Shown in pieces: positions 18,103 to 28,083 of a stretch of 64,000 nucleotides of DNA; within the stretch, counting starts at the first letter, position 1; the number at the start of each line of letters is the position of its first letter. The DNA is from Thermobacillus xylanilyticus. Its GTDB lineage: Bacteria; Bacillota; Bacilli; Paenibacillales; Paenibacillaceae. Under the pieces are notes generated by a model. It saw only the letters and a program-made list of their open reading frames with translations. It was not told the origin of the DNA and made no database searches. The stretch spans positions 80,138-144,137 of the forward strand of contig NZ_CAJRAY010000018.1 of NCBI RefSeq assembly GCF_907165215.1, in the 5' to 3' direction. A program made the translations under genes and the position numbers.

Positions 18103-18771
18103 TCAGTAAGCGTCCAGGAGCAAATCGTCCGCAACCGTCAATTCCGGCTCCGTGCAGGCGCGGACGTCGTCGACGGTATAGCCTTCCGCGACTTCCCGAA
18201 GCAGCAGGCCGTCCGGCGTCACATCGATGACCGCCCGGTCGGTGATGATCCGGTTCACGACGCCGCGCCCGGTCAGGGGCAGCGAGCATTGCCGCACAAT
18301 CTTCGGCGATCCGTCCTTGCTGACATGCTCCATGACGACGATGATGCGCCTCGCGCCGTGCACCAGGTCCATCGCGCCGCCCATGCCCTTGACCATTTTG
18401 CCGGGAATCATCCAGTTGGCCAGGTCGCCCGTCCCGGACACTTCCATTCCGCCCAGAATGGCGACGTCGAGATGGCCGCCGCGTATCATGGCGAACGATT
18501 CCGCGCTGTCGAAGAAGGCGGCGCCGGGCACCGCCGTGACCGTCTCCTTGCCCGCGTTGATCAGATCCGGATCGACTTCCGCTTCCGTCGGATACGGGCC
18601 GACGCCCAGCAGTCCGTTCTCGGAATGGAGCATGACCCGCTTGTCCGGCGCGATGTAATTCGCCACCAGCGTGGGAATGCCGATGCCCAGGTTGACATAG
18701 TCCCCGGACGCGATTTCCTTCTCCGCCCTCCTGGCCAGCCGCTCTCTCACGGCCATGCGATCCGTGCTCAT
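18103..18771 (-). CDS. scoB: 3-oxoacid CoA-transferase subunit B
   Basis: Beta subunit of a class I CoA-transferase that moves CoA from succinyl-CoA to acetoacetate (or a similar 3-oxoacid). 222 aa. The catalytic Glu lies in [25 protein letters not shown] and [15 protein letters not shown] are typical of ScoB/AtoA/PcaJ. The ATG at 18771 follows GAGGAGAGG; the frame is open further upstream but without a better start. It lies 78 bp after scoA. In this operon acetoacetate from the HMG-CoA-lyase step is the likely substrate; 3-oxoadipate is the alternative. Confidence 0.88.
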   Translation of the reverse strand: MSTDRMAVRERLARRAEKEIASGDYVNLGIGIPTLVANYIAPDKRVMLHSENGLLGVGPYPTEAEVDPDLINAGKETVTAVPGAAFFDSAESFAMIRGGHLDVAILGGMEVSGTGDLANWMIPGKMVKGMGGAMDLVHGARRIIVVMEHVSKDGSPKIVRQCSLPLTGRGVVNRIITDRAVIDVTPDGLLLREVAEGYTVDDVRACTEPELTVADDLLLDAY

Positions 18772-18849
18772 CTTCCTCTCCTCACTTTCCCGCGAAGTAC
18801 GGTGCATTGTCAAGCATCCGGCGGATGAGCCGCAGAGCCGGTCCGCTCG

Positions 18850-19539
18850 TCAGGCGCGTACCGTCCGGCGCTCGATCCGCTTCTGCTGCCGGCCGACGAT
18901 GAGCCGCTGCACGTAGATGCCCGGCGTATGGATCTCGTCCGGATCGAACGTCCCCGTTTCGCAGAGCTCCTCCACTTCGGCGATGGTCACGGCGCCGGCC
19001 GCGGCCATCATCGGATTGAAGTTTCGGGCCGTTTTGTTGTAGACCAGGTTGCCCATGCGGTCCGCCCTTGCCGCGCGGATCAGGCTGAAATCGGCGCGCA
19101 GCGCGTGTTCCAGCACATATTCCTTGCCGCCGAACACGCGGGTTTCCTTGCCTTCCGCGGCCGGCGTGCCGACGCCGGCGGGCGTGTAGAACGCGGGGAT
19201 GCCCGCGCCGCCGGCGCGAATTTTCTCGGCCAGCGTCCCTTGCGGAATGAGTTCCACCTCGATCTCGCCGGCCAGCACCTGGCGCTCAAACTCCTTGTTC
19301 TCGCCGACATAGGACGCGATGATCTTGCGGATCTGCCGTCTCTGGAGCAAGAGGCCGAGTCCCCAGTCGTCCACGCCGCAGTTGTTGGAAATGACGGTCA
19401 GATTCCGCACGTCCCGTTCCGCCAGCGCGAGAATCAGGTTCTCCGGGATGCCGACGAGTCCGAACCCGCCGATCATGAGCACGGCGCCGTCCGGAATATC
19501 GCTTGTCACGTCAAGAAACGACTCGTATACCGGTTTCAT
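18850..19539 (-). CDS. scoA: 3-oxoacid CoA-transferase subunit A
   Basis: Alpha subunit partner of ScoB, 229 aa. The CoA-binding glycine motif IGGFGLVGIPENLI and the later AFYTPAGVGTP segment are characteristic. A strong SD (AAAGGAGG, 7 nt spacing) precedes the ATG. The thiolase gene ends 21 bp upstream. With ScoB and the thiolase it completes the conversion acetoacetate to acetoacetyl-CoA to acetyl-CoA. Confidence 0.9.
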   Translation of the reverse strand: MKPVYESFLDVTSDIPDGAVLMIGGFGLVGIPENLILALAERDVRNLTVISNNCGVDDWGLGLLLQRRQIRKIIASYVGENKEFERQVLAGEIEVELIPQGTLAEKIRAGGAGIPAFYTPAGVGTPAAEGKETRVFGGKEYVLEHALRADFSLIRAARADRMGNLVYNKTARNFNPMMAAAGAVTIAEVEELCETGTFDPDEIHTPGIYVQRLIVGRQQKRIERRTVRA

Positions 19540-19560
19540 CCGTCAACCTCCTTTCCGGTT

Positions 19561-20745
19561 TCAATCCGGCCGTTCCACCACGGCGGCGATGCCCTGACCG
19601 CCGCCGATGCACAGCGCGGCAAGACCGTACCGGACCTTCCGCCGCGCCATCTCGTGCAGCAGCGTGACCAGGATGCGCGCGCCGCTGGCGCCGATCGGAT
19701 GGCCCAGGGCGATGGCGCCGCCGTTCACATTCACGATGGCCGGATCGAGCTCCAGTTCCTTCCGGCAGGCGAGCATCTGGGCGGCGAACGCTTCGTTCAG
19801 TTCGGCGAGGCCGACATCGGCGAGGCCGATCCCGACCCGGTCCAGCGCCTTGCGGACGGCGGGCACGGGCCCCAATCCCATGACCGCCGGATCGACGCCC
19901 GCCGAAGCGACGGACCGGATGACCGCCATCGGCTTCAGCCCGAGCGCCCGCGCCTTCTCCGCGCTCATGATGACGGCCGCCGCGGCTCCGTCATTGATGC
20001 CCGAGGCGTTGCCCGCGGTCACCAGGCCGTCCGGCCTGAACGCCGGGCGCAGCGCGCCCAGCGCCTCCAATGTCGTGTCCGGCCGCGGATATTCATCCGC
20101 TTCGAACCGGACCGTCTTGCCGCCGCGCGCCGGAATGTCCACCGGCACGATCTCCTCGCGGAACCGCCCGGCCCCGATCGCTTCGGCGGCCTTCCGCTGG
20201 CTTTCCCAGGCGAACCGGTCCAGCTCCTCCCGGGTCAGGCCTGCCCGCTCGCACAAGTTCTCCGCGGTGATGCCCATGTGATGGTCGCCGATGGCGCACC
20301 ACAGGCCGTCGCTGATCATGCTGTCGACGAGCGCCCGGTGCCCCATGCGCAGGCCGCCGCGCGCTTCCCGGACAAGAAAGGGGGCCCGGCTCATGTTCTC
20401 CATGCCGCCGGCGACGACCGTCGTCAGATCGCCGCACCGGATCGCCTGCCAGGCCAGTTGCACCGCCTTCAGTCCCGAACCGCACACCTTGTTGACGGTG
20501 ACGGCCGTCGTTTCCTGCGGCAGTCCGGCCGCGAGCGCCGCCTGGCGCGCGGGATTCTGTCCTTCGCCGGCCTGCAGGACGTTGCCCATGATCACTTCGT
20601 CGACCGACGCGGGATCGATCCCGGCCCGTTCGACCGCCGCCCGGATGACGATCTCGCCGAGCCGCGCCGCCGGCACATCCTGCAGACTGCCCATGAACTT
20701 GCCGATCGGCGTTCGGACAGCGCTTACAATTACCGCTTCAGACAT
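19561..20745 (-). CDS. Acetyl-CoA C-acyltransferase (thiolase)
   Basis: Thiolase that splits a 3-oxoacyl-CoA, here probably acetoacetyl-CoA, with CoA. 394 aa, the usual length. Active-site residues are all present: nucleophile Cys88 in [10 protein letters not shown], the His in [10 protein letters not shown], and the second Cys in CIGGGQG near the C-terminus. AAAGGAG precedes the ATG by 12 nt. It sits between the second CocE-type hydrolase and scoA in the operon. Specificity for 3-oxoadipyl-CoA (PcaF type) cannot be excluded. Confidence 0.92.
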   Translation of the reverse strand: MSEAVIVSAVRTPIGKFMGSLQDVPAARLGEIVIRAAVERAGIDPASVDEVIMGNVLQAGEGQNPARQAALAAGLPQETTAVTVNKVCGSGLKAVQLAWQAIRCGDLTTVVAGGMENMSRAPFLVREARGGLRMGHRALVDSMISDGLWCAIGDHHMGITAENLCERAGLTREELDRFAWESQRKAAEAIGAGRFREEIVPVDIPARGGKTVRFEADEYPRPDTTLEALGALRPAFRPDGLVTAGNASGINDGAAAAVIMSAEKARALGLKPMAVIRSVASAGVDPAVMGLGPVPAVRKALDRVGIGLADVGLAELNEAFAAQMLACRKELELDPAIVNVNGGAIALGHPIGASGARILVTLLHEMARRKVRYGLAALCIGGGQGIAAVVERPD

Positions 20746-20753
20746 GGATGGAT

Positions 20754-22460
20754 TCAGCTCCTTTCATCAGCGACCGGAATCTCGATCCGCGACGGATATC
20801 GGCCGCCGAGATGCACCGTCTGGCGGGCGACACGCGTGTCCGCCTGCAGCGCCCAGCATCCGGACCTGTTGGGATGGACGTGGTACGCGGGAAAATTCGA
20901 GGAGGAGACGTCAAGCCGAAGCCGGCAGCCTTTGCGGATCGTCCAGGCAATCGGCCACAGCTTGATGATTACCTCCACCACGCTGCCGGGAATGTATTCG
21001 ACCGGCAGTTTGACGCCGTTGCGATACGACAGGCTGGTAATGCCGTCCCGGATATTGTAGGCTTCGCCGTCCGGCGTCACTTCCATCAGGTTCACGGAGA
21101 ACGCCGTGTCCGGCGCCTCGGAGCCGACGAACAACCGCACTTCGACGGAACCCGCAATGCGCAGGTCCTCATCCAGCGGATCAGACAGGAAGCTGATGAC
21201 GTCGTCCCGGTATCCCGGCGGTTCCTGCCGCAGGCTGGCCGGCTTCGGCGCGTCGGGCGCGCCGGAGAGATAACGCAGCAATCCCGCTCCGCCGCGCGTC
21301 GGCACGGGGTTGTCCGGATCGTACGTGTACCCGATCCGCTCCTCCAGCGGAGACGGCGCGCCGGCGATCCGGTGCGGCACGCTGCCGTCGCCCGCCAGGT
21401 ACAGGATGCGGCGGCCGTCCGGTTCGAAGCCGCCCGGCCAGCGGCGCCAGCGGCCTTCCCGCACGACGTAGGTCATCGTCTCCCCCGCGGGCACCGATTC
21501 TCCGGCTCCCCGGAGGTGCACGTCAAACCACCGGACCGCTTCGGCCAACAGGTTCCGTTCGCCGTCCGGATATTCGAGATCCCCCGCGGGCGAGAGGGTG
21601 TGCACCCACGGCCCGACGATCAGGCGGCTGACGGCCCGCGTGCCCTCGGGCAGCTTCCGGTAGTCCATGAGCATGCCGTCCAGATGGTGATCGAACCAGC
21701 CGGCCGCCATCAGCACGGGAGTTTGAATATATTTTGGGATCTCCCGCAGTTCGGCCCAGAATCCGGTCTTCCAGTAATCGTCCAGCGGGCTGGTGTTCGT
21801 GATCCATTGCCGGTACCAGGGCAGCTGCTTGCCGAATAGTTGCTCGTCCATTTCGATATGCGGACGGATCGAGACGGCGCGGGCGAACAGATTGCCGGGC
21901 TCGAGCGGTTCGGTTCCCGCGTTGTCCAGCGCCCACCCGGTGTAGACGTCCTGGCGGAACATGCCGTTCATGTAATGGCTCCGGAACCGTTCCGTCGAAA
22001 ATCCGGAGAGCACCATCGCCTTCACTTCCTGCGGGAAACGGTCGGCCATCGCAAGCTGCACGGCGCTCAGATACGAATGACCGTAGGTGCCGATGTTGCC
22101 GTCCATCCAGCGCTGGCGGACGATCCATTCGATCGTGTCCAGACCGTCCATCCGTTCGTTCACGAACGGCGTCCATTCCCCGCCCGACCGCCCCGTCCCC
22201 CGGCAGTCCTGGACGATGGCCGCGTACCCGTATTCGTTCCAGACGGAAGCCGTCACTTCGAGCATCGGCAGCATACCGGCGTAGGGGTTCCGGATGAGCA
22301 CCACCGGCCACGGCCCCGGCCCGGCCGGCAAGTAGGCGCGTGTATAGAGTTCCGTCCCGTCGCGCATGGCGACGCGATGGACGGTCATTGGCCCGGCCTC
22401 ATGCCGGGGTTCCGGCAACCCTTTCCTGATCTGGCCGGCAAAAAGTTCAAGAACAGACAT
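20754..22460 (-). CDS. CocE/NonD family hydrolase (second copy)
   Basis: Paralogue of the hydrolase at 16390-18051, about 568 aa, with the same two-domain layout. Nucleophile motif YGHSYLSAV, acid region [11 protein letters not shown], His in IVGPWVHT, and C-terminal sandwich with ITSLSYRNG and [12 protein letters not shown]. There is no signal peptide. The ATG at 22460 is 8 nt after GGAGG; the gene overlaps the end of the HMG-CoA lyase gene by 14 nt. Two diverged copies in one operon suggest two related ester or amide substrates, or successive cleavages. Confidence 0.85.
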   Translation of the reverse strand: MSVLELFAGQIRKGLPEPRHEAGPMTVHRVAMRDGTELYTRAYLPAGPGPWPVVLIRNPYAGMLPMLEVTASVWNEYGYAAIVQDCRGTGRSGGEWTPFVNERMDGLDTIEWIVRQRWMDGNIGTYGHSYLSAVQLAMADRFPQEVKAMVLSGFSTERFRSHYMNGMFRQDVYTGWALDNAGTEPLEPGNLFARAVSIRPHIEMDEQLFGKQLPWYRQWITNTSPLDDYWKTGFWAELREIPKYIQTPVLMAAGWFDHHLDGMLMDYRKLPEGTRAVSRLIVGPWVHTLSPAGDLEYPDGERNLLAEAVRWFDVHLRGAGESVPAGETMTYVVREGRWRRWPGGFEPDGRRILYLAGDGSVPHRIAGAPSPLEERIGYTYDPDNPVPTRGGAGLLRYLSGAPDAPKPASLRQEPPGYRDDVISFLSDPLDEDLRIAGSVEVRLFVGSEAPDTAFSVNLMEVTPDGEAYNIRDGITSLSYRNGVKLPVEYIPGSVVEVIIKLWPIAWTIRKGCRLRLDVSSSNFPAYHVHPNRSGCWALQADTRVARQTVHLGGRYPSRIEIPVADERS

Positions 22461-23379
22461 CCCGGTCACCTCCCGTCAGGCAATCGCCGGCTGCCGCGCC
22501 CGGGTCGCCGCCGGTTCGCGCCAGCGCTTGCAGAATATACGCGGACGCTTCGGAGAGCCCGGCCTCGTCGACGCCCGTCCGCACCCCCATGGCGTGCAGC
22601 ATGCGGATCAAATCGCCCGTCGCCACGTTGCCCGCGGCGCCCGGCGCATACGGACAGCCGCCCAGTCCGCCGCAGGACGCATCGAAGGTCCGAATGCCCA
22701 TCTGCAGCGCGACGACCGTGTTGGCGAGCGCCAGCCCGTTCGTATCGTGGAAATGAAGGGCGAGCCTGTCCGGCGGCACCCGTCCGAGCAGCTCCTCCAG
22801 CACCGCTTCCACCTGGCGGGGATGGCCGATGCCGATCGTATCCCCGAGCGACACTTCGCGGACGCCCATTTCCAGCAGCGCCTCCGTCAGCCGCACGACC
22901 TGCTGCGTGTCGACCGCTCCCTCATAAGGGCAGCCGAACACGGTGGACAAGTAACCCCGCACCGTCTTGCCGGCCGCCTTCGCCGCCGCCGTCACTTCCC
23001 GCAGCACGGGCAATGTCTCACCGATTGACTTGTTGATGTTCCTGCGGTTGTGCGTTTCGCTGGCGGACATGAACACCGCCGCTTCATCAATCCCCGAGCG
23101 CAGCGCCCGCTCCAGTCCGCGCATGTTCGGCACCAGCGCCGCGTAGGTGACGCCTTCGCGCCGGCGGAGTCCCGCGGCGACCTCCTCCGCGTCGGCCAGC
23201 GGCGGAATCCATTTCGGACTGACGAACGATGTCACTTCGATGTAGGACAGACCGGCATCGGCCAGCCGGCCGATCCAATCGAGTTTGACGGCGGTCGGCA
23301 CGAAGCCCGGTTCATTCTGCAGGCCGTCGCGGGGGCCCACCTCCCGGATCTGGACACATTCGGGCCATCGGGACGCCAT
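22447..23379 (-). CDS. Hydroxymethylglutaryl-CoA lyase
   Basis: DRE-TIM-family lyase that cleaves HMG-CoA to acetyl-CoA and acetoacetate. 310 aa. Family motifs are REVGPRDGLQNE at residues 12-23, FVSPKWIPPLAD, HFHDTNGLALAN and the signature GLGGCPYAPGAAGN containing the catalytic-loop Cys. Metal ligands (Asp in RDGLQ, His pair in HFHD) are present. It follows the class III CoA-transferase gene by 27 bp and overlaps the next hydrolase. Related lyases act on longer 3-hydroxyglutaryl-CoA analogues (terpene pathway), so substrate chain length is an inference. Confidence 0.9.
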   Translation of the reverse strand: MASRWPECVQIREVGPRDGLQNEPGFVPTAVKLDWIGRLADAGLSYIEVTSFVSPKWIPPLADAEEVAAGLRRREGVTYAALVPNMRGLERALRSGIDEAAVFMSASETHNRRNINKSIGETLPVLREVTAAAKAAGKTVRGYLSTVFGCPYEGAVDTQQVVRLTEALLEMGVREVSLGDTIGIGHPRQVEAVLEELLGRVPPDRLALHFHDTNGLALANTVVALQMGIRTFDASCGGLGGCPYAPGAAGNVATGDLIRMLHAMGVRTGVDEAGLSEASAYILQALARTGGDPGAAAGDCLTGGDRDVCS

Positions 23380-23406
23380 GGTCTTTCCCCTCCTTCGTCC
23401 GTTTCC

Positions 23407-24615
23407 TCACGCGGTCAGGCCGGCCGGGCTTTCCAGCACGACACCCCGTCCGGCCAGATCGGCGACTTCTTCATCCGAGTAACCGAGTTCCCGCAAGATA
23501 TCCCGGGTATGCTGTCCGAGCAGCGGGGGTGAGCTGCGGACTTTCACCTCGCGTTCGGAATACCGGATCGGCGTCCGGATGACCGGAAGCTGTCCGAACA
23601 CCGGATGCTCCACCTCCTCGATCAGACCGTGATCCCGGATCAGGTCGCTCGTCACCAGCTGCTCCACGTTCCAGATCGGACCGTGCAGCACCCCGCGGGC
23701 CTCGAAGATTCGGCACCACTCGTCCGTCGTGCGGGTCGAGAAGATCGCATTGAGCCGTTCCGTCAGCTCTTCGCGGTACTCCAGGCGCAGCCGGTTCGTG
23801 CGGAACCGCTCGTGGTCCGCCAGCTCCGTGCAGCCGATCGCGCTGCAGAAAGTCTGCCAGGCCTCGTCGCTCTGCGCGCCCGCCATTACCCAGCCGTCCC
23901 GCGTCGGGAACGCCTGATACGGCACGACTTCCGGATGCTGGTTGCCGAACGGCCGCGGCGACTGCCCGGTGGCCACATACTGCGCGAACCGGGTGGACAG
24001 ATTGAACACCATCGTATCGATCAGATTGAGCCGGATGTGCTGCCCGGCTCCCGTCCGCTCCCGATCCACCAGCGCGGCGCAAATGGCGCCGAACGCCATG
24101 TACGCGGTGGAAATGTCCGCGACGGGAACGCCGACCAGCATCGGTTCGCCGTCCAGTCGGCCCGTCAGGCTCATGACGGCGCCCATTCCCTGCACAATCG
24201 GGTCCATGCCCGGCCGCTTGACGTATGCGGGCGTATCGCCGAACGCCGAAATGGAGCAATAGACGATCCGCGGATTGATCGCGCGAATCTGTTCGTAGCC
24301 GACCCCGAGCTTGTCACACGTGCCGGGCCGGTAGTTCTCGATGATCACGTCGGCCTCGCGCGCCAGCCGGTGGACGATGCGCACGCCCTCCGGCTCCTTG
24401 AGGTTGACCGCGATCGAACGTTTCCCGTGGTTGTAGGCCGCGAACAGGTAACTTTCGCCATCCTTGAAATGGCTGCCGGCCTTCCGGACCTGATCGCCCT
24501 GCGGCGGCTCGATTTTGATGACATCGGCGCCCAGGTCGGCCAACATATTGGCGCAGTACGGGGCGACCAGCCAATGCGCGATCTCGATCACCTTGATGCC
24601 CGACAACGGTCCCAT
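23407..24615 (-). CDS. CaiB/BaiF class III CoA-transferase
   Basis: Transfers CoA from a donor such as succinyl-CoA to a carboxylic acid. 402 aa, normal length. The catalytic Asp138 lies in RPGMDPIVQGMGAVMSLTG; IKVIEIAHWLVAPYCA and ADVIIENYRPGTCDKLG are typical of the family. It is the first gene of the acyl-CoA operon, with GGGAGG before the ATG. Since the next gene is an HMG-CoA-lyase homologue, the likely role is activation of 3-hydroxy-3-methylglutarate or an analogue, as done by human SUGCT. Divergent LysR gene upstream. Confidence 0.88.
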   Translation of the reverse strand: MGPLSGIKVIEIAHWLVAPYCANMLADLGADVIKIEPPQGDQVRKAGSHFKDGESYLFAAYNHGKRSIAVNLKEPEGVRIVHRLAREADVIIENYRPGTCDKLGVGYEQIRAINPRIVYCSISAFGDTPAYVKRPGMDPIVQGMGAVMSLTGRLDGEPMLVGVPVADISTAYMAFGAICAALVDRERTGAGQHIRLNLIDTMVFNLSTRFAQYVATGQSPRPFGNQHPEVVPYQAFPTRDGWVMAGAQSDEAWQTFCSAIGCTELADHERFRTNRLRLEYREELTERLNAIFSTRTTDEWCRIFEARGVLHGPIWNVEQLVTSDLIRDHGLIEEVEHPVFGQLPVIRTPIRYSEREVKVRSSPPLLGQHTRDILRELGYSDEEVADLAGRGVVLESPAGLTA

Positions 24616-24687
24616 CTTGCCCGTCCTCCCATGTTGATCTGTTTGTTTCGGCGGTCTGCGGCGACCTCTCCGACTCCTTACGGATCA

Positions 24688-24717
24688 TTGTAAATATAGT
24701 GTTTTCTTATGTAAAAT
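24688..24717 (+). promoter_or_regulatory. Possible promoter of the LysR gene
   Basis: TTGTAA and TAAAAT are separated by 18 bp. A further TATAAT occurs at 24725-24730. Both lie inside the repeat region thought to bind the LysR protein, so autorepression is likely. Confidence 0.4.
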
Positions 24718-24734
24718 ACGTAAATATAATGTTT
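24690..24734. promoter_or_regulatory. Direct repeats, candidate LysR binding region
   Basis: GTAAATATAGTGTTT (24690-24704) recurs as GTAAATATAATGTTT (24720-24734), one mismatch in 15, with starts exactly 30 bp apart, about three helical turns. The pair lies between the divergent LysR and acyl-CoA operons, where LysR proteins bind. TTATGTAAAATACGTAA lies between the copies. Confidence 0.5.
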
Positions 24735-24780
24735 GTATAGACATTTCCTATTTTATTGCGAAAGCGGTGAAGTCTCGCCC

Positions 24781-25683
24781 ATGCGGACCGAACAGTTGCA
24801 ATATTTTGTGGAAGTGGCCCGCCAACAGTCGTTCTCGCTCGCAGCCGAACGATTGCACATTGCCCAGCCGAGCATCAGCCAGGCCATCAAGGGGCTGGAA
24901 CAGGAACTGAACGTGCAGTTGTTCACGAGATCGCGGGCGGGCGTCCGGCTTACGCCCATCGGCCGCGCGCTGCTTCCCAAAGCCCAGAACATTCTGAACA
25001 TGGTTGAAGAATTGTGCGAGGAAGCGCGCTCCGAGACCGATCAGATCGAAGGCCGGCTGCAGATTGCCGCCATCCCGAGCATGATGAACACGTTCCTCAG
25101 CGAGACGCTGTCCCGCTACAAGAAGCAGCATCCCAACGTACGCCTGGAAGTGAAGGAGGCGGGCACCAACCAGATCGTGCAGGAGGTGCTGGCCGAACAG
25201 GTGAACATCGGCATCGTATCGTGCCAGCCCGGCGAGACGTTCGATCCGCGCATCGAATTTGCCCCTCTGCTGAGCGGCACCTATGTCGTCTATGTCGGCC
25301 GGCACTCTTCCATCCCGCTGCAAAATCCGGTTCCCCGCGAGCTGATCGCCCGTCAGCCGCTGATCACCCTGCAGCACGAATACCGGCAGGTGGATTACCT
25401 GCGGAAGCTGCTCGGCACCGATGACCTGAACATCCTGGTCTCCCTCGGCTATACGGAAGCGGCCAAGAAGATGATCAGCGAAGGCATCGCCATCGGCTTC
25501 TATCCGGATTTCTCGGTCGGCCAGGACCCCTATGTCCAGTCCGGCGACATCATCCCGCTCGACATTGCGGACAACGGGCTCTCCCTGCGGTTCGGCTGGA
25601 TCCGGTCCCGGCAGCAGCGCTTCTCGCTGGCCGCCCGGAAGTTCGTCCGGGTACTGAAAGAGGTCATTGACGCCCGCGGCTGA
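24781..25683 (+). CDS. LysR family transcriptional regulator of the acyl-CoA operon
   Basis: 300-aa regulator with an N-terminal winged helix-turn-helix (residues 1-60: SFSLAAERLHIAQPSISQAI) and a C-terminal co-inducer domain. It is divergent from the class III CoA-transferase operon across 165 bp with repeated sequences, the classical layout for a LysR activator of a catabolic operon. The inducer is probably a pathway acid or CoA ester. The ATG at 24781 matches the family N-terminus; the SD is weak, and the frame is open further upstream. Confidence 0.9.
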   Translation: MRTEQLQYFVEVARQQSFSLAAERLHIAQPSISQAIKGLEQELNVQLFTRSRAGVRLTPIGRALLPKAQNILNMVEELCEEARSETDQIEGRLQIAAIPSMMNTFLSETLSRYKKQHPNVRLEVKEAGTNQIVQEVLAEQVNIGIVSCQPGETFDPRIEFAPLLSGTYVVYVGRHSSIPLQNPVPRELIARQPLITLQHEYRQVDYLRKLLGTDDLNILVSLGYTEAAKKMISEGIAIGFYPDFSVGQDPYVQSGDIIPLDIADNGLSLRFGWIRSRQQRFSLAARKFVRVLKEVIDARG

Positions 25684-25694
25684 CGAACCAAGAA

Positions 25695-25738
25695 CGGCTG
25701 CCTCGCGACGCCGCGGTTCCGGCATCCCGAAGCAGCCG
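25695..25738. terminator. Possible terminator between LysR and GH3 genes
   Basis: CGGCTGC and GCAGCCG can pair across a GC-rich 30-nt interior between two convergent genes. There is no T tract, so the assignment is weak. Confidence 0.3.
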
Positions 25739-25752
25739 AAAGTTCGGCAAGC

Positions 25753-28041
25753 TCACGTCGAAGAGACGAGACGGTTCAGTTCTTCCAGCAGCGCGTCCAG
25801 ATCCGTCGCCGATTCGCGGTTGAAGCTGGCGATGTTGCGCAGCGGCATGTATTTCAAGAACGCTTCCAGCATGACCTTGAGCTCCTCCGTCGGCGCACTG
25901 CCGAACGGGGCATTCTTCTCCAGCATCCGTCTGACGTACGGCGCCGTCCGCTCGTCCGCCAGCAGGTCGCCGATCAGCGTGTTGCGGTGAATGACCCAGG
26001 GCAGCGTCACCGTCGACTCGACATAAATGGAGCCTTGCAGCCGGATGTCCCGCGACGATGCGCCGACGAGGATGTCGAACTCCCCGCTCTCCACACGCCA
26101 GTCCCGGATGGCCGGCTCGTAGTAGGCGAAGGCGCGTTTGCCCAGCCTGAACGTCACCGTCTTCCGCTCGCCGGGCTGAAGTTCCACCTTGGCGAACCCT
26201 TTCAATTCCTTGACCGGACGGATGACGGAGCTTTCCCGGTCGCGGACGTAGAGCTGTACAATCTCTTTGCCCGCCCGCCCGCCGGTGTTGGCAATCGTGA
26301 CGCGCACTTCGGCCGTCTCCCCGTCGCTCATCCGCGCGCGGTCGATCTCGATCTTCTCGTAAGCAAACGTCGTGTAGCTGAGGCCGTGCCCGAACGGGAA
26401 CAGCGGCTCGATCTCCTTCGCGTCGTAATACCGGTAGCCGACGAACAGCCCTTCCCGGTATTCGACGCGGTCCCCTTCACCCGGGAAGAACAGGTGCGAA
26501 GGGTTGTCGGACAGCTTGTGCGGGAACGTCTCCGCCAGTTTGCCCGACGGATTGACGTCGCCGAACAGCACGTCGGCCACCGCGCCGCCCATCGCCTGGC
26601 CGCCCAGATAGGCCTCCAGCACCGCCTTCGCGTTGCCGAGCCACGGCATTTCCACGGGCGCACCGTTGCACAAGACGACGACAACCCGCTCCTGCACGCC
26701 CGCCACCGCTTCGATCAGCGACTGCTGATTGCCCGGCATCCGCAGATGGGTGCGGTCGAACCCTTCCGACTCCCAACTCTCCGGCAATCCGGCGAAAATG
26801 ACGGCGACATCGGCCGCGGCCGCCGCCTGCAGCGCCTCTTCCACCAGCCGGTCATCCGCCGCATCGTTCGCCAGTTCGTAGCCTTGCGCATAGACGACTT
26901 CCGCGGCGGGTCCCGCCGAACGGCGGATTTCGTCGAGCGGGTTGTCCAGCCGCGTCGGCTTGACGTGGGAGCTGCCGCCGCCCTGGTAGCGCGGCTTCAC
27001 GGTCAGCTCGCCGATTACCGCGATCCGGCCGGACTTCGCAAGCGGCAGCGTGCCGTCTTCGTTGCGCAGCAACACCATGCTCTCGCCGGCGGCCCTGCGC
27101 GCCAGCCGGTGATGCGCATCCGCATCATAGCTTGCACCCGGCTTCCTGCTGTCTACCGCCCTCAGAATGATGGTCAGCAGCCGCTCGACGGCCCGATCCA
27201 GCACGTCCTCCGGCAGGCTGCCATTCCGCACCGCTTCCACGACTTTCCGGTCGTTGATGCCGCCATTGCCCGGCATTTCCAGCTCCAGACCGGCCGCAAC
27301 GCCCGCCGCCCGGTCGTTGACGGCTCCCCAGTCAGAGACGACGAATCCTTCGTGGCCCCACTCTTCTTTCAGGATGCGGGTCAGGAGCTCCGGATGTTCG
27401 GATGCGTAGGTGCCGTTCACCTTGTTGTACGAGCACATGACCGTCCAGGGCTGCGCCTGCCTGACCGCGCCTTCGAAGCTGGCCAGATAAATCTCGCGCA
27501 GCGTCCGCTCGTCGACGACCGCGTCGACCGACATTCTGCGGTGCTCCTGGTTGTTGACCGCGTAATGCTTGAGCGACGTGCCGACGCCCTTGCTCTGGAC
27601 GCCGAGGATGTGATGCGCCGCCATTTCCGACGACAGGTACGGATCTTCCGAGAAATATTCGAAGTTGCGGCCGCACAGCGGCGAGCGCTTGATGTTCGCC
27701 CCCGGCCCGAGCAGAATCGCCACATCTTCGGCCTGGCACTCCTCGCCGAGCGCTTCGCCCACCTCGCGGATGAGGCCGCGATCCCAGGAGCTGGCGAGCG
27801 CCGCCGCCGTCGGGAAGCAGGTCGCGGGCACGCTGTCGAACAGCCCCAGATTGTCGGCGTCTGCCCGCTGTTTCCGCAGGCCGTGCGGTCCGTCGGTCAT
27901 CATGACGGACGGAATGCCGAGCCGTTCGATCGGCTTTGTCGTCCAGAAGTCGCGTCCGGACAGAAGCGAGGCCTTCTCTTCCAAAGTCATCTGCCGCACG
28001 AGCGCGCGGACATCTCTTGTTTGCGGCGTTTGCGAATCCAT
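25753..28041 (-). CDS. GH3 family beta-glycosidase
   Basis: Retaining glycosidase, 762 aa, without signal peptide, so it acts on imported oligosaccharides. The N-terminal TIM barrel has [23 protein letters not shown] (Lys-His pair for substrate binding) and the nucleophile Asp237 in VVSDWGAV. The alpha/beta sandwich domain follows, then a fibronectin-III-like C-terminal domain ([23 protein letters not shown], written here as typical order of the domain). AGGAGGGG precedes the ATG. It is the last gene of the YesMN-ABC operon. Beta-glucosidase is most likely; beta-xylosidase or N-acetylglucosaminidase activity is possible. Confidence 0.88.
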   Translation of the reverse strand: MDSQTPQTRDVRALVRQMTLEEKASLLSGRDFWTTKPIERLGIPSVMMTDGPHGLRKQRADADNLGLFDSVPATCFPTAAALASSWDRGLIREVGEALGEECQAEDVAILLGPGANIKRSPLCGRNFEYFSEDPYLSSEMAAHHILGVQSKGVGTSLKHYAVNNQEHRRMSVDAVVDERTLREIYLASFEGAVRQAQPWTVMCSYNKVNGTYASEHPELLTRILKEEWGHEGFVVSDWGAVNDRAAGVAAGLELEMPGNGGINDRKVVEAVRNGSLPEDVLDRAVERLLTIILRAVDSRKPGASYDADAHHRLARRAAGESMVLLRNEDGTLPLAKSGRIAVIGELTVKPRYQGGGSSHVKPTRLDNPLDEIRRSAGPAAEVVYAQGYELANDAADDRLVEEALQAAAAADVAVIFAGLPESWESEGFDRTHLRMPGNQQSLIEAVAGVQERVVVVLCNGAPVEMPWLGNAKAVLEAYLGGQAMGGAVADVLFGDVNPSGKLAETFPHKLSDNPSHLFFPGEGDRVEYREGLFVGYRYYDAKEIEPLFPFGHGLSYTTFAYEKIEIDRARMSDGETAEVRVTIANTGGRAGKEIVQLYVRDRESSVIRPVKELKGFAKVELQPGERKTVTFRLGKRAFAYYEPAIRDWRVESGEFDILVGASSRDIRLQGSIYVESTVTLPWVIHRNTLIGDLLADERTAPYVRRMLEKNAPFGSAPTEELKVMLEAFLKYMPLRNIASFNRESATDLDALLEELNRLVSST

Positions 28042-28083
28042 CGAACCCCTCCTGTCAACTTTCGATCAAATCCGGTCTGCGGC

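Noticed and set aside
16390..24615. Aromatic 3-oxoadipate pathway (pcaIJF)
   Set aside because: ScoAB and the thiolase could fit, but no ring-cleavage or muconate genes are present, and the HMG-CoA-lyase and class III transferase genes fit better with an HMG-type acid. Kept only as an alternative specificity.
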